Shown piece after piece: positions 10,611 to 18,986 of a stretch of DNA of 64,000 bases (position 1 is the stretch's first letter; every line of letters starts with the position of its first letter). The stretch covers positions 1-64,000 of the forward strand of contig CAIQDX010000008.1 in NCBI GenBank assembly GCA_903870685.1, given 5' to 3'. The DNA is from an uncultured Chitinophagaceae bacterium. Lineage in GTDB: Bacteria; Bacteroidota; Bacteroidia; Chitinophagales; Chitinophagaceae. The position numbers were made by a program, and so were the translations under genes. Below the pieces are notes generated by a model. The model was given only the letters and a program-made list of their open reading frames with translations. It was not told where the DNA came from and did no database searches.

Positions 10611-10642
10611 ATTACACGAATTAAAGCGAATTACACGAATTT
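10611..10642. repeat. Inverted repeat, left arm
   Basis: Two copies of ATTACACGAATT separated by seven bases. It is the reverse complement of 11352-11383 with one mismatch over about 31 bases. The two arms frame the hypothetical gene at 10646-11353 and fill the space between the flanking stop codons. Confidence 0.9.
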
Positions 10643-10645
10643 TAT

Positions 10646-11353
10646 TTAATCGGGTTTTGGAAAAGAAATGCTATCAATTTTTTCATACTCCTTCTCAGTA
10701 AATTTTCTGCTGTAAACTTCTTTAAGTTTACCATTAACTAATTTATTAATGGTTATAATTCTAAATTTTGCTCTCCCGTTTCCATCTTCATCTTTATTAT
10801 TTGGTTCATCATCGCCATAATAAATAGGGCTGTCTTGCTCTTGAAAAATACACACTGCTTTTTTATTAATCCATTTATATACATTTTGACCAAAATAACC
10901 GGCTTCATGCCAACCTTCTTCAATTCTTTTTTTCTTCTGATCAAAATATGGACTTGATATTTGTTCTAACGAAGTATCTCTTGCAAATTTTTTTGAAATA
11001 GGATTATAAATCCAGTAATAGTAGGCGTTAGCATGATTACCTCTTATTTCGCATAATCTGAAGTCATTAAAACCATCAAAATTCATGTCTTCAATAATAA
11101 AACCTTCTTTTCCCGCTCTATCAAAATCATTGTCTTCCGGAATAATTTTTTGTATAACCTTATTGTCGCTCAAACGAGTAATGATTATTTCTTTTATGGC
11201 AGAATCATTACTTTTTAAATAATCAACATAATCAATAGAATCTTTTCTAAGTGTATATGAAAATTTTTTATCAGAATAAATAATTATTCTTTGACAATCA
11301 ATTTTATTTTGATTAATAAAGAAAAATAAAACTATGGCAAATAAATATTTCAA
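10646..11353 (-). CDS. Secreted hypothetical protein with EF-hand-like loop
   Basis: This 235-residue protein begins with a hydrophobic signal (MKYLFAIVLFFFINQNK). Residues 89-97 (DMNFDGFND) form a calcium-loop-like D-x-N-x-D-G motif, as in XAC2610-type or FG-GAP-like proteins. YYYWIYNPISKKF follows and fits that group. Function is unknown. The start is TTG at 11351-11353; there is no in-frame ATG before the signal, and this codon touches the right arm of the inverted repeat. The gene plus its arms fit exactly between the stops of the PspC gene and kdsA, so it looks like an inserted cassette. Confidence 0.6.
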   Translation of the reverse strand: MKYLFAIVLFFFINQNKIDCQRIIIYSDKKFSYTLRKDSIDYVDYLKSNDSAIKEIIITRLSDNKVIQKIIPEDNDFDRAGKEGFIIEDMNFDGFNDFRLCEIRGNHANAYYYWIYNPISKKFARDTSLEQISSPYFDQKKKRIEEGWHEAGYFGQNVYKWINKKAVCIFQEQDSPIYYGDDEPNNKDEDGNGRAKFRIITINKLVNGKLKEVYSRKFTEKEYEKIDSISFPKPD

Positions 11354-11383
11354 TTCGTGTAATTCGATTTAATTCGTGTAATT
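11352..11383. repeat. Inverted repeat, right arm
   Basis: AATTCGTGTAATT occurs twice with a short spacer, complementary to the arm at 10611-10642. It begins at the TTG start codon of the framed gene and ends inside the kdsA stop codon (11382-11384). Confidence 0.9.
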
Positions 11384-12206
11384 AAAAACTTGCCTTTCTC
11401 AACTTCACTAATTTCTCCAATAAATTTTCGAGTAAATCTAATTTCAGCATATTGGCACCATCGCTCAAAGCCTTTGCAGGATTGGGATGCGTTTCAATAA
11501 ACAAACCATCGGCACCTGTTGCAATGGCTGCTCTGGCAATGGTTTCTATGAGTTGCGGATTACCGCCTGTTATTCCTGTTGTTTGATTGGGTTGTTGTAA
11601 ACTATGTGTGCAATCCATAATTACAGGAACATTTAATTCTTTCATCCATGTAATATTTCTGTAATCAACAACGAGATCCTGATAACCGAAAGTTGTTCCT
11701 CTTTCTGTCAACATTATTTTTTCGTTACCGGCTTTTTTAATTTTTTCAACAGCAAATTTCATCGAAGGACCACTTAAAAATTGTCCCTTTTTTACATTCA
11801 CAATTTTATTGGTTTCTGCAGCAGCAATTAACAAATCTGTTTGCCGGCATAAGAATGCAGGTATCTGTAAAATATCAATAAACTTGGCAGCTTCGGCACA
11901 TTCATCGTGCGCATGAACGTCGGATGTTGTTGGTAAATTAAAATTTGTTCCTACTTTTTTTATCAGATCCAAACCAATATCATCACCTAATCCTGTAAAT
12001 GAAGAAGCACTTGTTCTGTTTGCTTTGCGATAACTCGCTTTAAAAATGTATGGTATTTCTAATCGTGCACAGATCTTAGAAACTTTATCAGCAACTTCCA
12101 TTACTAATTCTTCATTCTCCACGATACATGGTCCGGCAATTAAAAAAAAGTTATCGGGATTGTAAGATTGATTAATAAATAAATCTTTTAAATATGCTGG
12201 TATCAT
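11382..12206 (-). CDS. kdsA: 3-deoxy-8-phosphooctulonate synthase (KDO8P synthase)
   Basis: Condenses phosphoenolpyruvate with arabinose 5-phosphate to make KDO 8-phosphate for the LPS inner core. The 274-residue TIM-barrel protein has the family motifs IAGPCIVE (20s), KASYRKANRTS (about 58) and GATS-like loops. Cys27 in AGPC is the position that distinguishes metal-dependent (class II) enzymes from the metal-free E. coli type, which has Asn there. It therefore probably needs a divalent metal. Its stop codon overlaps the right inverted-repeat arm. The other lipid A genes lie about 22 kb away, so this gene is not in their operon. Confidence 0.95.
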   Translation of the reverse strand: MIPAYLKDLFINQSYNPDNFFLIAGPCIVENEELVMEVADKVSKICARLEIPYIFKASYRKANRTSASSFTGLGDDIGLDLIKKVGTNFNLPTTSDVHAHDECAEAAKFIDILQIPAFLCRQTDLLIAAAETNKIVNVKKGQFLSGPSMKFAVEKIKKAGNEKIMLTERGTTFGYQDLVVDYRNITWMKELNVPVIMDCTHSLQQPNQTTGITGGNPQLIETIARAAIATGADGLFIETHPNPAKALSDGANMLKLDLLENLLEKLVKLRKASF

Positions 12207-12279
12207 GATTGAATTAATAATTAGTAATTAAAAATTAAAAATGCAATGCGAACTTACAATCCTTTTTGCTTTCTTTGCG

Positions 12280-12293
12280 CTAACATTTGTTAG
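12280..12293. promoter_or_regulatory. Candidate operator palindrome upstream of tdh
   Basis: CTAACA-TT-TGTTAG is a 14-base palindrome with perfect 6-base arms, ending 15 bases before the tdh start codon. The same arms, with centre AT and the same TTT following, lie inside the large palindrome before the acyl-CoA dehydrogenase gene (42576-42589). This suggests one regulator may bind both. Confidence 0.45.
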
Positions 12294-12308
12294 TTTAAAA
12301 TTGAAAGC

Positions 12309-13250
12309 ATGGCAAAAGATAAAATTTTAGTGATTGGTGCATCAGGTCAAATAGGCGTGGAGCTTACATTGGCGTTGCGTAAAATATATGGCAACAATAA
12401 TGTGGTGGCTTCAGATCTGCGTGAACAAAATCCTTTGTTAGAAGGCACCGGACCTTACGTTAGTTTGGATGTGATGAATAAAGAAATGTTGCATGTGCAG
12501 GTCATTCGTCAAAACATTACACAGATTTATTTGTTGGCTGCAATTCTTTCTGCAACAGGAGAGAAGAATCCTACACTTGCCTGGAACCTCAATATGCAGG
12601 GGCTTTTGAACGTTTTGGATATTGCCCGAGAAGAAAAATTACATAAAGTTTATTGGCCATCTTCCATTGCTGTGTTCGGGCCAACATCACCAAGAATTAA
12701 TTGTCCGCAACAAACCATCATTGAGCCAAGTACTGTTTATGGTATTAGTAAATATGCAGGAGAATTTTGGTGTAATTATTATCATCAGCGTTGGGGTGTT
12801 GATATCAGAAGTTTGCGTTATCCGGGATTAATAAGTTATAAATCCGCACCCGGTGGTGGTACAACCGATTATGCTGTTGAAATTTTTTATGAAGCTTTAG
12901 AAAATAAAAAGTACGAATGCTTTTTAAAAGAAGATACTTATTTACCCATGATGTATATGCCCGATGCCATTAAAGCAACCATCGAATTAATGGAAGCACC
13001 GGCACAAAATATTTCCATTCATACATCGTACAATATTTCCGGAATGAGTTTTTCGCCCAAAGAAATTGCCGCGTCTATTCAACAACATATTCCTGATTTT
13101 TCTATTTCGTATAAACCCGATTATCGTCAAAACATTGCCAACAGTTGGCCACAAAGTATTGATGATAGCGTTGCAAGAAATGATTGGAACTGGCAACAGG
13201 ATTTCGATTTAAAATTAATGACAGCCGATATGTTGGATAATTTGAAATAA
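12309..13250 (+). CDS. NAD-dependent epimerase/dehydratase, L-threonine dehydrogenase type
   Basis: This 313-residue extended short-chain dehydrogenase has the Rossmann loop GASGQIG (residues 10-16) and the catalytic Y144-xxx-K148 pair. The sequence from VIGASGQIG through LRKIYGNNNVVASD is typical of the epimerase-like L-threonine 3-dehydrogenases of Bacteroidota. These oxidise threonine to 2-amino-3-ketobutyrate. A nucleotide-sugar epimerase is less likely because of the shorter C-terminal substrate domain. No 2-amino-3-ketobutyrate ligase (kbl) is adjacent. The upstream palindrome at 12280 suggests regulation. Confidence 0.85.
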   Translation: MAKDKILVIGASGQIGVELTLALRKIYGNNNVVASDLREQNPLLEGTGPYVSLDVMNKEMLHVQVIRQNITQIYLLAAILSATGEKNPTLAWNLNMQGLLNVLDIAREEKLHKVYWPSSIAVFGPTSPRINCPQQTIIEPSTVYGISKYAGEFWCNYYHQRWGVDIRSLRYPGLISYKSAPGGGTTDYAVEIFYEALENKKYECFLKEDTYLPMMYMPDAIKATIELMEAPAQNISIHTSYNISGMSFSPKEIAASIQQHIPDFSISYKPDYRQNIANSWPQSIDDSVARNDWNWQQDFDLKLMTADMLDNLK

Positions 13251-13326
13251 TTTTTTATCACCGGCTTTAGTTTTTCATAGCATCGCCTGTTGCGTCGCAC
13301 TCTTCAACGTTCTGTTTTTAAATCAA
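13251..13326 (+). repeat. Dispersed intergenic repeat, copy 3
   Basis: The core TTGCGTCGCAC is at 13290-13300, followed by tcTTCAACG. Upstream is TTTTTTATCACCGGCTTTAG, then tttttcatagcatcgcctg. Downstream is ttctgtttttaaatcaac. It begins directly after the tdh stop codon. Copy 6 (reverse strand, 25453-25532) is its closest relative. Confidence 0.85.
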
Positions 13327-13329
13327 CAT

Positions 13330-13368
13330 AAAAAAAGTCAGCCATTTTATAATGACTGACTTTTTTTA
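13330..13368. terminator. Bidirectional terminator (tdh / beta-barrel gene)
   Basis: AAAAAAGTCAG-C-CATT pairs with AATG-A-CTGACTTTTTT around a TTAT loop, with one internal mismatch and T runs on both strands. It lies between two convergent genes. Confidence 0.8.
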
Positions 13369-13384
13369 TGAACGAAATGTTTTA

Positions 13385-14140
13385 TTAAAATCTTATTCCC
13401 AAATTAATTCCTAATCCTCTGATGCCATACCAAGGACCGGATGCATCAATTGTTGCAGTTGTTGCAGAAGTAACAGTACCAGTCATTTTATACGGACTAA
13501 TATCCATTGTAGTTAATTGTTGTTGCAATGCAGTTTGTTCCTGTGAAGACATTGCAGGACTTACCGTTGCAATTAAATTTCCATTGGCACTACCGGCATG
13601 TGCACCAATGAGCCAAATATCTATAATAATATTTTTGCCTAAATTATGTTGTGTTCCAAACATTAATCCGCCACTCATAGAAGTAATGGTTCCTGAAAAG
13701 ACCGCATTTTTTGATTGAGAATTATAAGTATAATTCACAGGCAACGACAAATCAAAACTTGCATAACGGCCATATGGAGCAATATAAAAACCTCTCATAT
13801 TCTTATGCGAGTAAAATCTGAATTCAGGAGTAATGGCGGTATTACCCATTTGAAATAAACTAAAATTAATATTAGCATTTGCACCAGCCGCACTTTGCAA
13901 ATTACTCTCATAAGGCAAAGCGGCTTTAGGCATATATCTGAAGCCAACAGAGAAAGAAATTTTCTTTGCAATACTTCTCTCATACATTAAAGAGTAATTA
14001 CTGAATGCAAATGAGCTCAGATTTATTTTAATAATATTTTTACCTGTAGCTCTGTCTCTTAGCCTGTTGCCGGCTGTTGTATCTTTTTGTGCAGTGGCAA
14101 AAAAAGGAATCAGGAATAATAAATAAAATATCTTTTTCAT
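13385..14140 (-). CDS. Outer-membrane beta-barrel-like protein
   Basis: This 251-residue protein starts with signal MKKIFYLLFLIPFFATAQ. It then has alternating hydrophobic strands (NYSLMYERSI, SFSVGFRYM, ISPYKMTG) and ends GIRGLGINLGIRF, an aromatic C-terminal strand typical of outer-membrane barrels. The pattern suggests an 8-10 strand barrel of unknown function. A DUF3575-like or generic porin-family relation is possible. It lies 24 bases upstream (in window order) of the Rrf2 regulator gene on the same strand, so they may be cotranscribed with the regulator first. Confidence 0.65.
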   Translation of the reverse strand: MKKIFYLLFLIPFFATAQKDTTAGNRLRDRATGKNIIKINLSSFAFSNYSLMYERSIAKKISFSVGFRYMPKAALPYESNLQSAAGANANINFSLFQMGNTAITPEFRFYSHKNMRGFYIAPYGRYASFDLSLPVNYTYNSQSKNAVFSGTITSMSGGLMFGTQHNLGKNIIIDIWLIGAHAGSANGNLIATVSPAMSSQEQTALQQQLTTMDISPYKMTGTVTSATTATIDASGPWYGIRGLGINLGIRF

Positions 14141-14164
14141 AGTTATCGAAAATAAAATTAATGA

Positions 14165-14575
14165 TTATAGATTGGAAATATCAGCAACTGTTTTGTTTTC
14201 TAAAATGCTCAACATCGAATCTCTTACTTGAATCATCACTCTGTTGATACCACATTTTTTTTCTTCGCAATTTTTACATTTCTCATAAAAATTTAAACTT
14301 ACACATGGAAGTAATGCAATTGGACCTTCGATCAATCGCATTACTTTTGCCAGCTTAATTTTAGAAGGAGGTAAAACAAAAAAATAACCTCCGCCTTTTC
14401 CTTTTTTACTTCCCAATATGCCTGCATTCTTTAATTCCAATAAAATATTTTCTAAAAATTTTAATGGAATTTTTTTCTTCTTCGAAATTTCCGAAATCAA
14501 TACTGGGCCTTCTGAATCCTTTTCAGCCAAATAAATTAAAGCCTTTAAAGCATATTGAGTTTTCTTTGATAACAT
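14165..14575 (-). CDS. Rrf2-family transcriptional regulator
   Basis: This 136-residue protein has a winged helix-turn-helix N-terminal domain (MLSKKTQYALKALIYLAE, then KFLENILLELKNAGIL and KKGKGGGYF). Four cysteines follow at 91, 100, 103 and 108. Rrf2 proteins such as IscR and NsrR hold an iron-sulfur cluster with three Cys in this region, so a redox, iron or nitric oxide sensor is plausible. The exact spacing differs from IscR. No isc, suf or nitrosative-stress genes are adjacent; the beta-barrel gene just downstream is the obvious candidate target. Confidence 0.88.
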   Translation of the reverse strand: MLSKKTQYALKALIYLAEKDSEGPVLISEISKKKKIPLKFLENILLELKNAGILGSKKGKGGGYFFVLPPSKIKLAKVMRLIEGPIALLPCVSLNFYEKCKNCEEKKCGINRVMIQVRDSMLSILENKTVADISNL

Positions 14576-14757
14576 AACAATTTATATTAAGCAGTGTAAT
14601 AAAATTTTAGTTTCACGAAAGATAATAATTTCTTCATTCCAGAAATTACATGCCTAAAAGTACCTAAATTTTTATGGTTATTTGTAAGATTTTAAAATCG
14701 GCTGTGATGAGAAATGCAAAAATAAATTGTTGAGATTATTATTTACAAGAATGAAAT

Positions 14758-15474
14758 TTATAAACCTAACACATCTTTCATCGAATAAATTCCTTTTTTT
14801 GAAACAGCAAACTCTGCTGCCAATACTGCTCCGCCTCCAAAACCTTTACGATTATGTGCTGTGTGAATGATTTCAATATCATCAATATCGGAATGATATT
14901 TTATGCTGTGTGTACCCGGTGCCGGATCAATTCTTTCGGAAATAATTTCTAATTCTTCTTTTTTATCGCTTACCTGATTTACCCAACTCTTCTTTGAAGT
15001 AATTTGCTGTAATACTTGTTCGGCAAGGGTTATAGCGGTTCCACTTGGAGCATCTTTCTTTTGTGTATGATGAATTTCTTTTAGCGCAACATCATAATCG
15101 GGATGTTTACTCATTAATTTGGCGAGATAAGTATTTACTTCAAAAAATAAGTTTACACCAATGCTGTAATTGCTCGAATAAATTAATGTGCCATTATTTT
15201 TTTTACAAAATTCTTTTGCTTCATCAAATTTTTCTAACCATCCGGTTGAACCGCAAACAACAGGAATACCAAACTGCAAACATTTAATCACGTTATCGAA
15301 AGCGCTGTGCGGTCCTGTAAATTCTATAGCAACATCAGCTTTAGAAATATTTTTTTTTGTAAACTCGTCGGCATTATTAATATCGATCTTCAAAACAATT
15401 TCATGTTGTTTTGCAACAGCAATTTCTTCAATTACTTTTCCCATTTTGCCATAACCGATCAATGCAATTTTCAT
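14758..15474 (-). CDS. dapB: 4-hydroxy-tetrahydrodipicolinate reductase
   Basis: Reduces 4-hydroxy-tetrahydrodipicolinate in the lysine/diaminopimelate pathway, so it supplies peptidoglycan. The 238-residue length is the short form common in Bacteroidota. Visible motifs are the nucleotide-binding loop GYGKMG (7-12), the catalytic HH135-136 and KK139-140, and DAPSGTA at 141-147. It is last in the parA-parB-DUF5683-dapB series, a gene order seen in many Bacteroidota. A lepB gene often follows in that order but is not found here. Confidence 0.95.
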   Translation of the reverse strand: MKIALIGYGKMGKVIEEIAVAKQHEIVLKIDINNADEFTKKNISKADVAIEFTGPHSAFDNVIKCLQFGIPVVCGSTGWLEKFDEAKEFCKKNNGTLIYSSNYSIGVNLFFEVNTYLAKLMSKHPDYDVALKEIHHTQKKDAPSGTAITLAEQVLQQITSKKSWVNQVSDKKEELEIISERIDPAPGTHSIKYHSDIDDIEIIHTAHNRKGFGGGAVLAAEFAVSKKGIYSMKDVLGL

Positions 15475-15540
15475 CTTGAAAAATTATAAATGTTCTTAAA
15501 ACAAATTTTGAAAAAATCAAAGTAAAACAATTCTCTTAAA

Positions 15541-16218
15541 TTATCGAGCAATAATCTTTGGTTGCTTGGGTGTGCTTTTTAAATTAAACACAAAGCCAAT
15601 TTCAGGAGTTTTGGTAATTGGATTTAGATTGGGCTGCAAGTGCATGGTTAAATCGTTGCTTACATCGAAATCTTTCAAATGCGCAAAAACAGTGGCATCG
15701 GCAACATTCACTCCCCAAAGAATGATAAACCAGAATATAGAATAATCCCTATTTTTTCGAAATGTATTTCTGTAATTCTGATAATCCGATAAACCTAATA
15801 GTGTTCCGTCTGTTCTTCGAACTTTCGAGTCAATGAATTGTAATTGAGAGCTGTCTTTTATACCATTGCTATTGCCAACTGTCGCAGCATAGACTGCATC
15901 GTATGCAAACTTGCACATTTTGTAATAATTATTATTATCAAAAAAAGTAAAAGTGGGTATCGCCAAAGCTCCGTAAACAAGAGGTATTTTCCAGTATTCG
16001 CGATTGTAAGCTTGTCCCCAGCCGGGTATCATTGCAGAACGTCTTGTAGCAATTCTAGGAATATGTTTTTGTTTTATTGCTGAATCTTTTTTTGCAGGAA
16101 TAATTTTACTGCTATCTGTGATTATAGAAGTTTTAATTAATTCTTTTTTATCAGTTTGCGCCGATAAAAATTGCACATGTAGAAATGCAATGATAAATAT
16201 GAGATAAGATAACTTCAT
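15541..16218 (-). CDS. DUF5683 domain protein
   Basis: This 225-residue protein has a signal-like N-terminus (MKLSYLIFIIAFLHVQFLSAQ), then a DUF5683 core around residues 60-200. The RRSAMIPGWGQAYNREYWK block and hydrophobic segments near 80-95 and 150-170 are diagnostic. It is probably an envelope protein; its function is unknown. It lies 6 bases after parB on the same strand and upstream of dapB, the usual neighbourhood of this family. The conserved position suggests a link to cell-envelope growth or division, but that is inference. Confidence 0.8.
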   Translation of the reverse strand: MKLSYLIFIIAFLHVQFLSAQTDKKELIKTSIITDSSKIIPAKKDSAIKQKHIPRIATRRSAMIPGWGQAYNREYWKIPLVYGALAIPTFTFFDNNNYYKMCKFAYDAVYAATVGNSNGIKDSSQLQFIDSKVRRTDGTLLGLSDYQNYRNTFRKNRDYSIFWFIILWGVNVADATVFAHLKDFDVSNDLTMHLQPNLNPITKTPEIGFVFNLKSTPKQPKIIAR

Positions 16219-16224
16219 TAAACT

Positions 16225-17151
16225 TTAACTGATTGTTACATTCATCAGGTCGAGTATTTTATTCAGTTCTTGCAGCGAATAATATTCAACTGCAATACTT
16301 CCCGAGCCATTTTTTTGATGCACCAATTTTACTTTGGTTCCAAAATGAGACGCTAAGTTATCTTCAATCTTTTTATAAGCAGGCGGTAAACTTTCTTTTA
16401 CGGAAGATTTAACAGCATTGTTTTTTTCGGCTTTATAAAGTTTGCGAACTAATTCTTCTGTTTGTCTAACGTTTAATTCTTTATTTCTTATTTCGTTGAA
16501 AACAAATAATTGTTTGTCGATGGTATCAATATTTATCAATGCTCTTGCATGGCCCATACTAATGTTGCCATGGCGAACAGAAAACTGAATATTTGGCGGC
16601 AATTTTAATAAACGAACATAATTGGTTACTGTACTTCTTTCTTTACCCATTCTTTCTGCAACCTGTTCTTGTGTAAAATTTAATTCATCCATCATGCGTT
16701 TATAACTCAATGCAATTTCAATTGCATTCAAATCTTCACGCTGCAAGTTTTCTAATAATGCTAATTCCAATAATTCCGAATCGTTTGCATGACGGATATA
16801 AACCGGAACATCTTTTAATCCTGCGATCTTCGATGCTCTGAAACGTCTTTCACCTGCGATCAATTGATATTTTCCATTCACTAATTTGGAAACAGTAAGT
16901 GGCTGAATGATGTCGTGTAATTTTATTGATACCGCTAATTCATTTAATGCAGCTTCATCAAAATCGCGGCGTGGTTGTTTTGGATTGATTTGAATTTGAT
17001 CGATTGGAATACGAGAAGAACTTACAGTTTGTTCAACAACTTTTGTTTTTAATTCGCCGGTTGTTGTTTTCAGATCTTCATCAATATTGCGCAATAAACT
17101 ACGTAAGCCTTTACCAATTGCCTCTTTATTATTTTGTTTGGGTGTACTCAT
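16225..17151 (-). CDS. parB: Chromosome partitioning protein ParB
   Basis: ParB binds parS sites, spreads as a CTP-dependent clamp and works with ParA in chromosome segregation. The 308-residue protein starts with KEAIGKGLRSLL, the segment that contacts ParA. It has the CTP-binding motif GERRFR (100-105), a helix-turn-helix (FTQEQVAERMGKERSTVTNY, 159-178) and a C-terminal dimer domain. It lies 65 bases after parA in the same operon. I did not see a parS-like inverted repeat in the window by eye. Confidence 0.96.
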   Translation of the reverse strand: MSTPKQNNKEAIGKGLRSLLRNIDEDLKTTTGELKTKVVEQTVSSSRIPIDQIQINPKQPRRDFDEAALNELAVSIKLHDIIQPLTVSKLVNGKYQLIAGERRFRASKIAGLKDVPVYIRHANDSELLELALLENLQREDLNAIEIALSYKRMMDELNFTQEQVAERMGKERSTVTNYVRLLKLPPNIQFSVRHGNISMGHARALINIDTIDKQLFVFNEIRNKELNVRQTEELVRKLYKAEKNNAVKSSVKESLPPAYKKIEDNLASHFGTKVKLVHQKNGSGSIAVEYYSLQELNKILDLMNVTIS

Positions 17152-17164
17152 GGTTGTTTAAAAA

Positions 17165-17200
17165 TTTAAGAAGTTTAAGAGGTTTAAAAGGTTAAGAAAC
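17165..17200. repeat. Four tandem 9-base repeats between parA and parB
   Basis: TTTAAGAAG, TTTAAGAGG, TTTAAAAGG and a degenerate TTAAGAAAC run head to tail in the 65-base parA-parB gap. They could bind a protein or be a simple slippage expansion. Confidence 0.6.
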
Positions 17201-17215
17201 TGTTCAACATTAAAC

Positions 17216-18016
17216 TTACTCGATTATTCTTTCTTCGTTGGTCATTTTTGTTAGATCATTCTTCTGTAAAATTTCTTTAGCGAGATTTAAATAGTTAACA
17301 GCACCTTTACTTTCGGCATCATATAAAATAACAGGTTTGCCTACACTTGGAGCTTCACTCAATCTTGTATTTCTGTGAATGATAGTTGCAAATACAATAT
17401 CGTCAAAGTGGCGCCGCACTTCACTTACAACCTGATTGCATAAACGTAAACGTCCGTCATACATCGTCATTAAAATACCTTCAATCTGTAATTCAGGGTT
17501 TAATCTGTTCTGAACAATTTTAACTGTGTTCAATAATTTACCCAAACCTTCCAATGCAAAAAATTCGCATTGAACCGGAACAATAACACTATCTGCAGCA
17601 ACCAACGAATTAACAGTTATCAATCCCAAAGAAGGAGAGCAGTCGATCACAATAAAATCATATTTATCTCTAATAGGTTCCAATACATTCTTCAAAACAT
17701 TTTCGCGATTGGGATAATTTATCATTTCAATTTCTGCACCAACCAAATCAATATGCGATGGAAGAATATCCAAAAAAGGCATGTCGCTTTTTAAAATAAC
17801 ATCTTCGGCTTTTGCATTATTTACCATGCAATCGTATAAGCTGTTGGTAACATTATGCAAATCAAATCCAACACCTGTTGTGCTGTTTGCCTGTGGATCG
17901 GCATCAACCAATAAAGTTTTGTATTCTAGCACTGCAAAGCTTGCTGCCACATTTATGGCAGTTGTTGTTTTACCAACACCACCTTTTTGATTTGCTACAC
18001 CAATAATTCTCGCCAT
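17216..18016 (-). CDS. parA: Chromosome partitioning ATPase ParA
   Basis: ParA/Soj-type ATPase that moves ParB-bound origins. The 266-residue protein has the deviant Walker A motif KGGVGKTT (11-18) with signature lysine, DADPQANSTTG near 38-48, and the Walker B-like VIDCSPSLGL near 123. There is no N-terminal DNA-binding domain, so it is the chromosomal (type Ib-like) form. It is first in the operon with parB, the DUF5683 gene and dapB. A dispersed repeat lies about 30 bases upstream of its start codon. Confidence 0.96.
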   Translation of the reverse strand: MARIIGVANQKGGVGKTTTAINVAASFAVLEYKTLLVDADPQANSTTGVGFDLHNVTNSLYDCMVNNAKAEDVILKSDMPFLDILPSHIDLVGAEIEMINYPNRENVLKNVLEPIRDKYDFIVIDCSPSLGLITVNSLVAADSVIVPVQCEFFALEGLGKLLNTVKIVQNRLNPELQIEGILMTMYDGRLRLCNQVVSEVRRHFDDIVFATIIHRNTRLSEAPSVGKPVILYDAESKGAVNYLNLAKEILQKNDLTKMTNEERIIE

Positions 18017-18048
18017 TTTTTTAAACCCTCATTTAATAATTATAAAAA

Positions 18049-18122
18049 TTATGTACTAAACTTTATCTCTTAACTCATCTGCGGTTGCGTCGCACACTTC
18101 AACCGAAACTCATTCCTCAACA
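18049..18122 (+). repeat. Dispersed intergenic repeat, copy 4
   Basis: The core TTGCGTCGCAC is at 18085-18095, followed by acTTCAACC. The upstream box is degenerate (TTATGTACTAAACTTTATC) but aligns with copy 13 (ttatgtgaccaactttatatc). The downstream end is ctcattcctcaac. It sits in the leader of parA, between parA and the 3' end of the MBL gene. Confidence 0.75.
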
Positions 18123-18132
18123 GAAACCATTA

Positions 18133-18813
18133 CTAGATATCAATCGTTTCACCAATGGCAGGCAATAATAGTTTTTTTCCTGCATTAGCAAATTGCATCA
18201 CGGCTTCAGTTTTATCAATTTTAATAAAACCAAAAGTATTATAATGTACACCAACAATTGTATTACATTGAATAAATGCTGAAGCATTGATGGCATCAGT
18301 AACATCCATGGTAAAATTGTCACCAATAGGTAACACAGCAAAATTCAAATCAATCCACGATGGAATTAATTGCATATCTAATGTTAATGCAGTATCGCCG
18401 CTGTAATAAAAATTACCGTCATCGGTATCAAAAATAAATCCCATCGGATTGCCACCATACGAACCATCAGGTAAACTGCTACTGTGCTGTGCCACCACAC
18501 ATTTCACAACTCCAAAATCAAATTTCCATTTACCACCAGTATTCATCGGATGTATATTGGCAATGCCTTGTTTACTAATCCAATTGGCAACTTCCCAATT
18601 GCCAACCACTTTTGCATTGGTACGTTTAGCAATGCTAACACAATCGGCAATATGATCTTCGTGACCATGACTCAAAAAAATATAATCAGCTTCAATTTTA
18701 TTTATATCAATATGTTTGGCCAATTCATTGTATGTAATGAAAGGGTCAAACAATATTTTTGTTTCTTGTACGTCTACCAAAAAAGTGGAATGTCCGTAAT
18801 AAGTTAATTTCAT
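18133..18813 (-). CDS. Metal-dependent hydrolase, UPF0173-type MBL fold
   Basis: This 226-residue cytoplasmic metallo-beta-lactamase-fold protein starts MKLTYYGHSTFLVD, the usual UPF0173/YtkL start. Zinc ligands are H49, H51, D53 and H54 in LSHGHEDHIAD. Later ligands are in AQHSSS, YYSGDTAL and VGVHYNTFG. The physiological substrate is not known for the family. It is a single gene facing away from the metallophosphoesterase at 18987. Confidence 0.88.
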   Translation of the reverse strand: MKLTYYGHSTFLVDVQETKILFDPFITYNELAKHIDINKIEADYIFLSHGHEDHIADCVSIAKRTNAKVVGNWEVANWISKQGIANIHPMNTGGKWKFDFGVVKCVVAQHSSSLPDGSYGGNPMGFIFDTDDGNFYYSGDTALTLDMQLIPSWIDLNFAVLPIGDNFTMDVTDAINASAFIQCNTIVGVHYNTFGFIKIDKTEAVMQFANAGKKLLLPAIGETIDI

Positions 18814-18986
18814 TTGAAAAATTTTTCGGAGTCAACAAAAATACAGTTTACAAGCTATCTTCCGAAACAATATTACCAAATGATGTTGGCATTGGAAAGC
18901 AAGTTTTCAACATTCAAAAAAAATAAACAGGATTAACTGATTTCAAGTCATTTTTGCTGTTGTTTCAATCAATTTAAAAACAAAAA

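Noticed and set aside
16225-18016. parS site near the parAB operon
   Set aside because: I looked for a GTTTCACGTGAAAC-like inverted repeat and saw none in the window; a pattern search would be needed to be certain.
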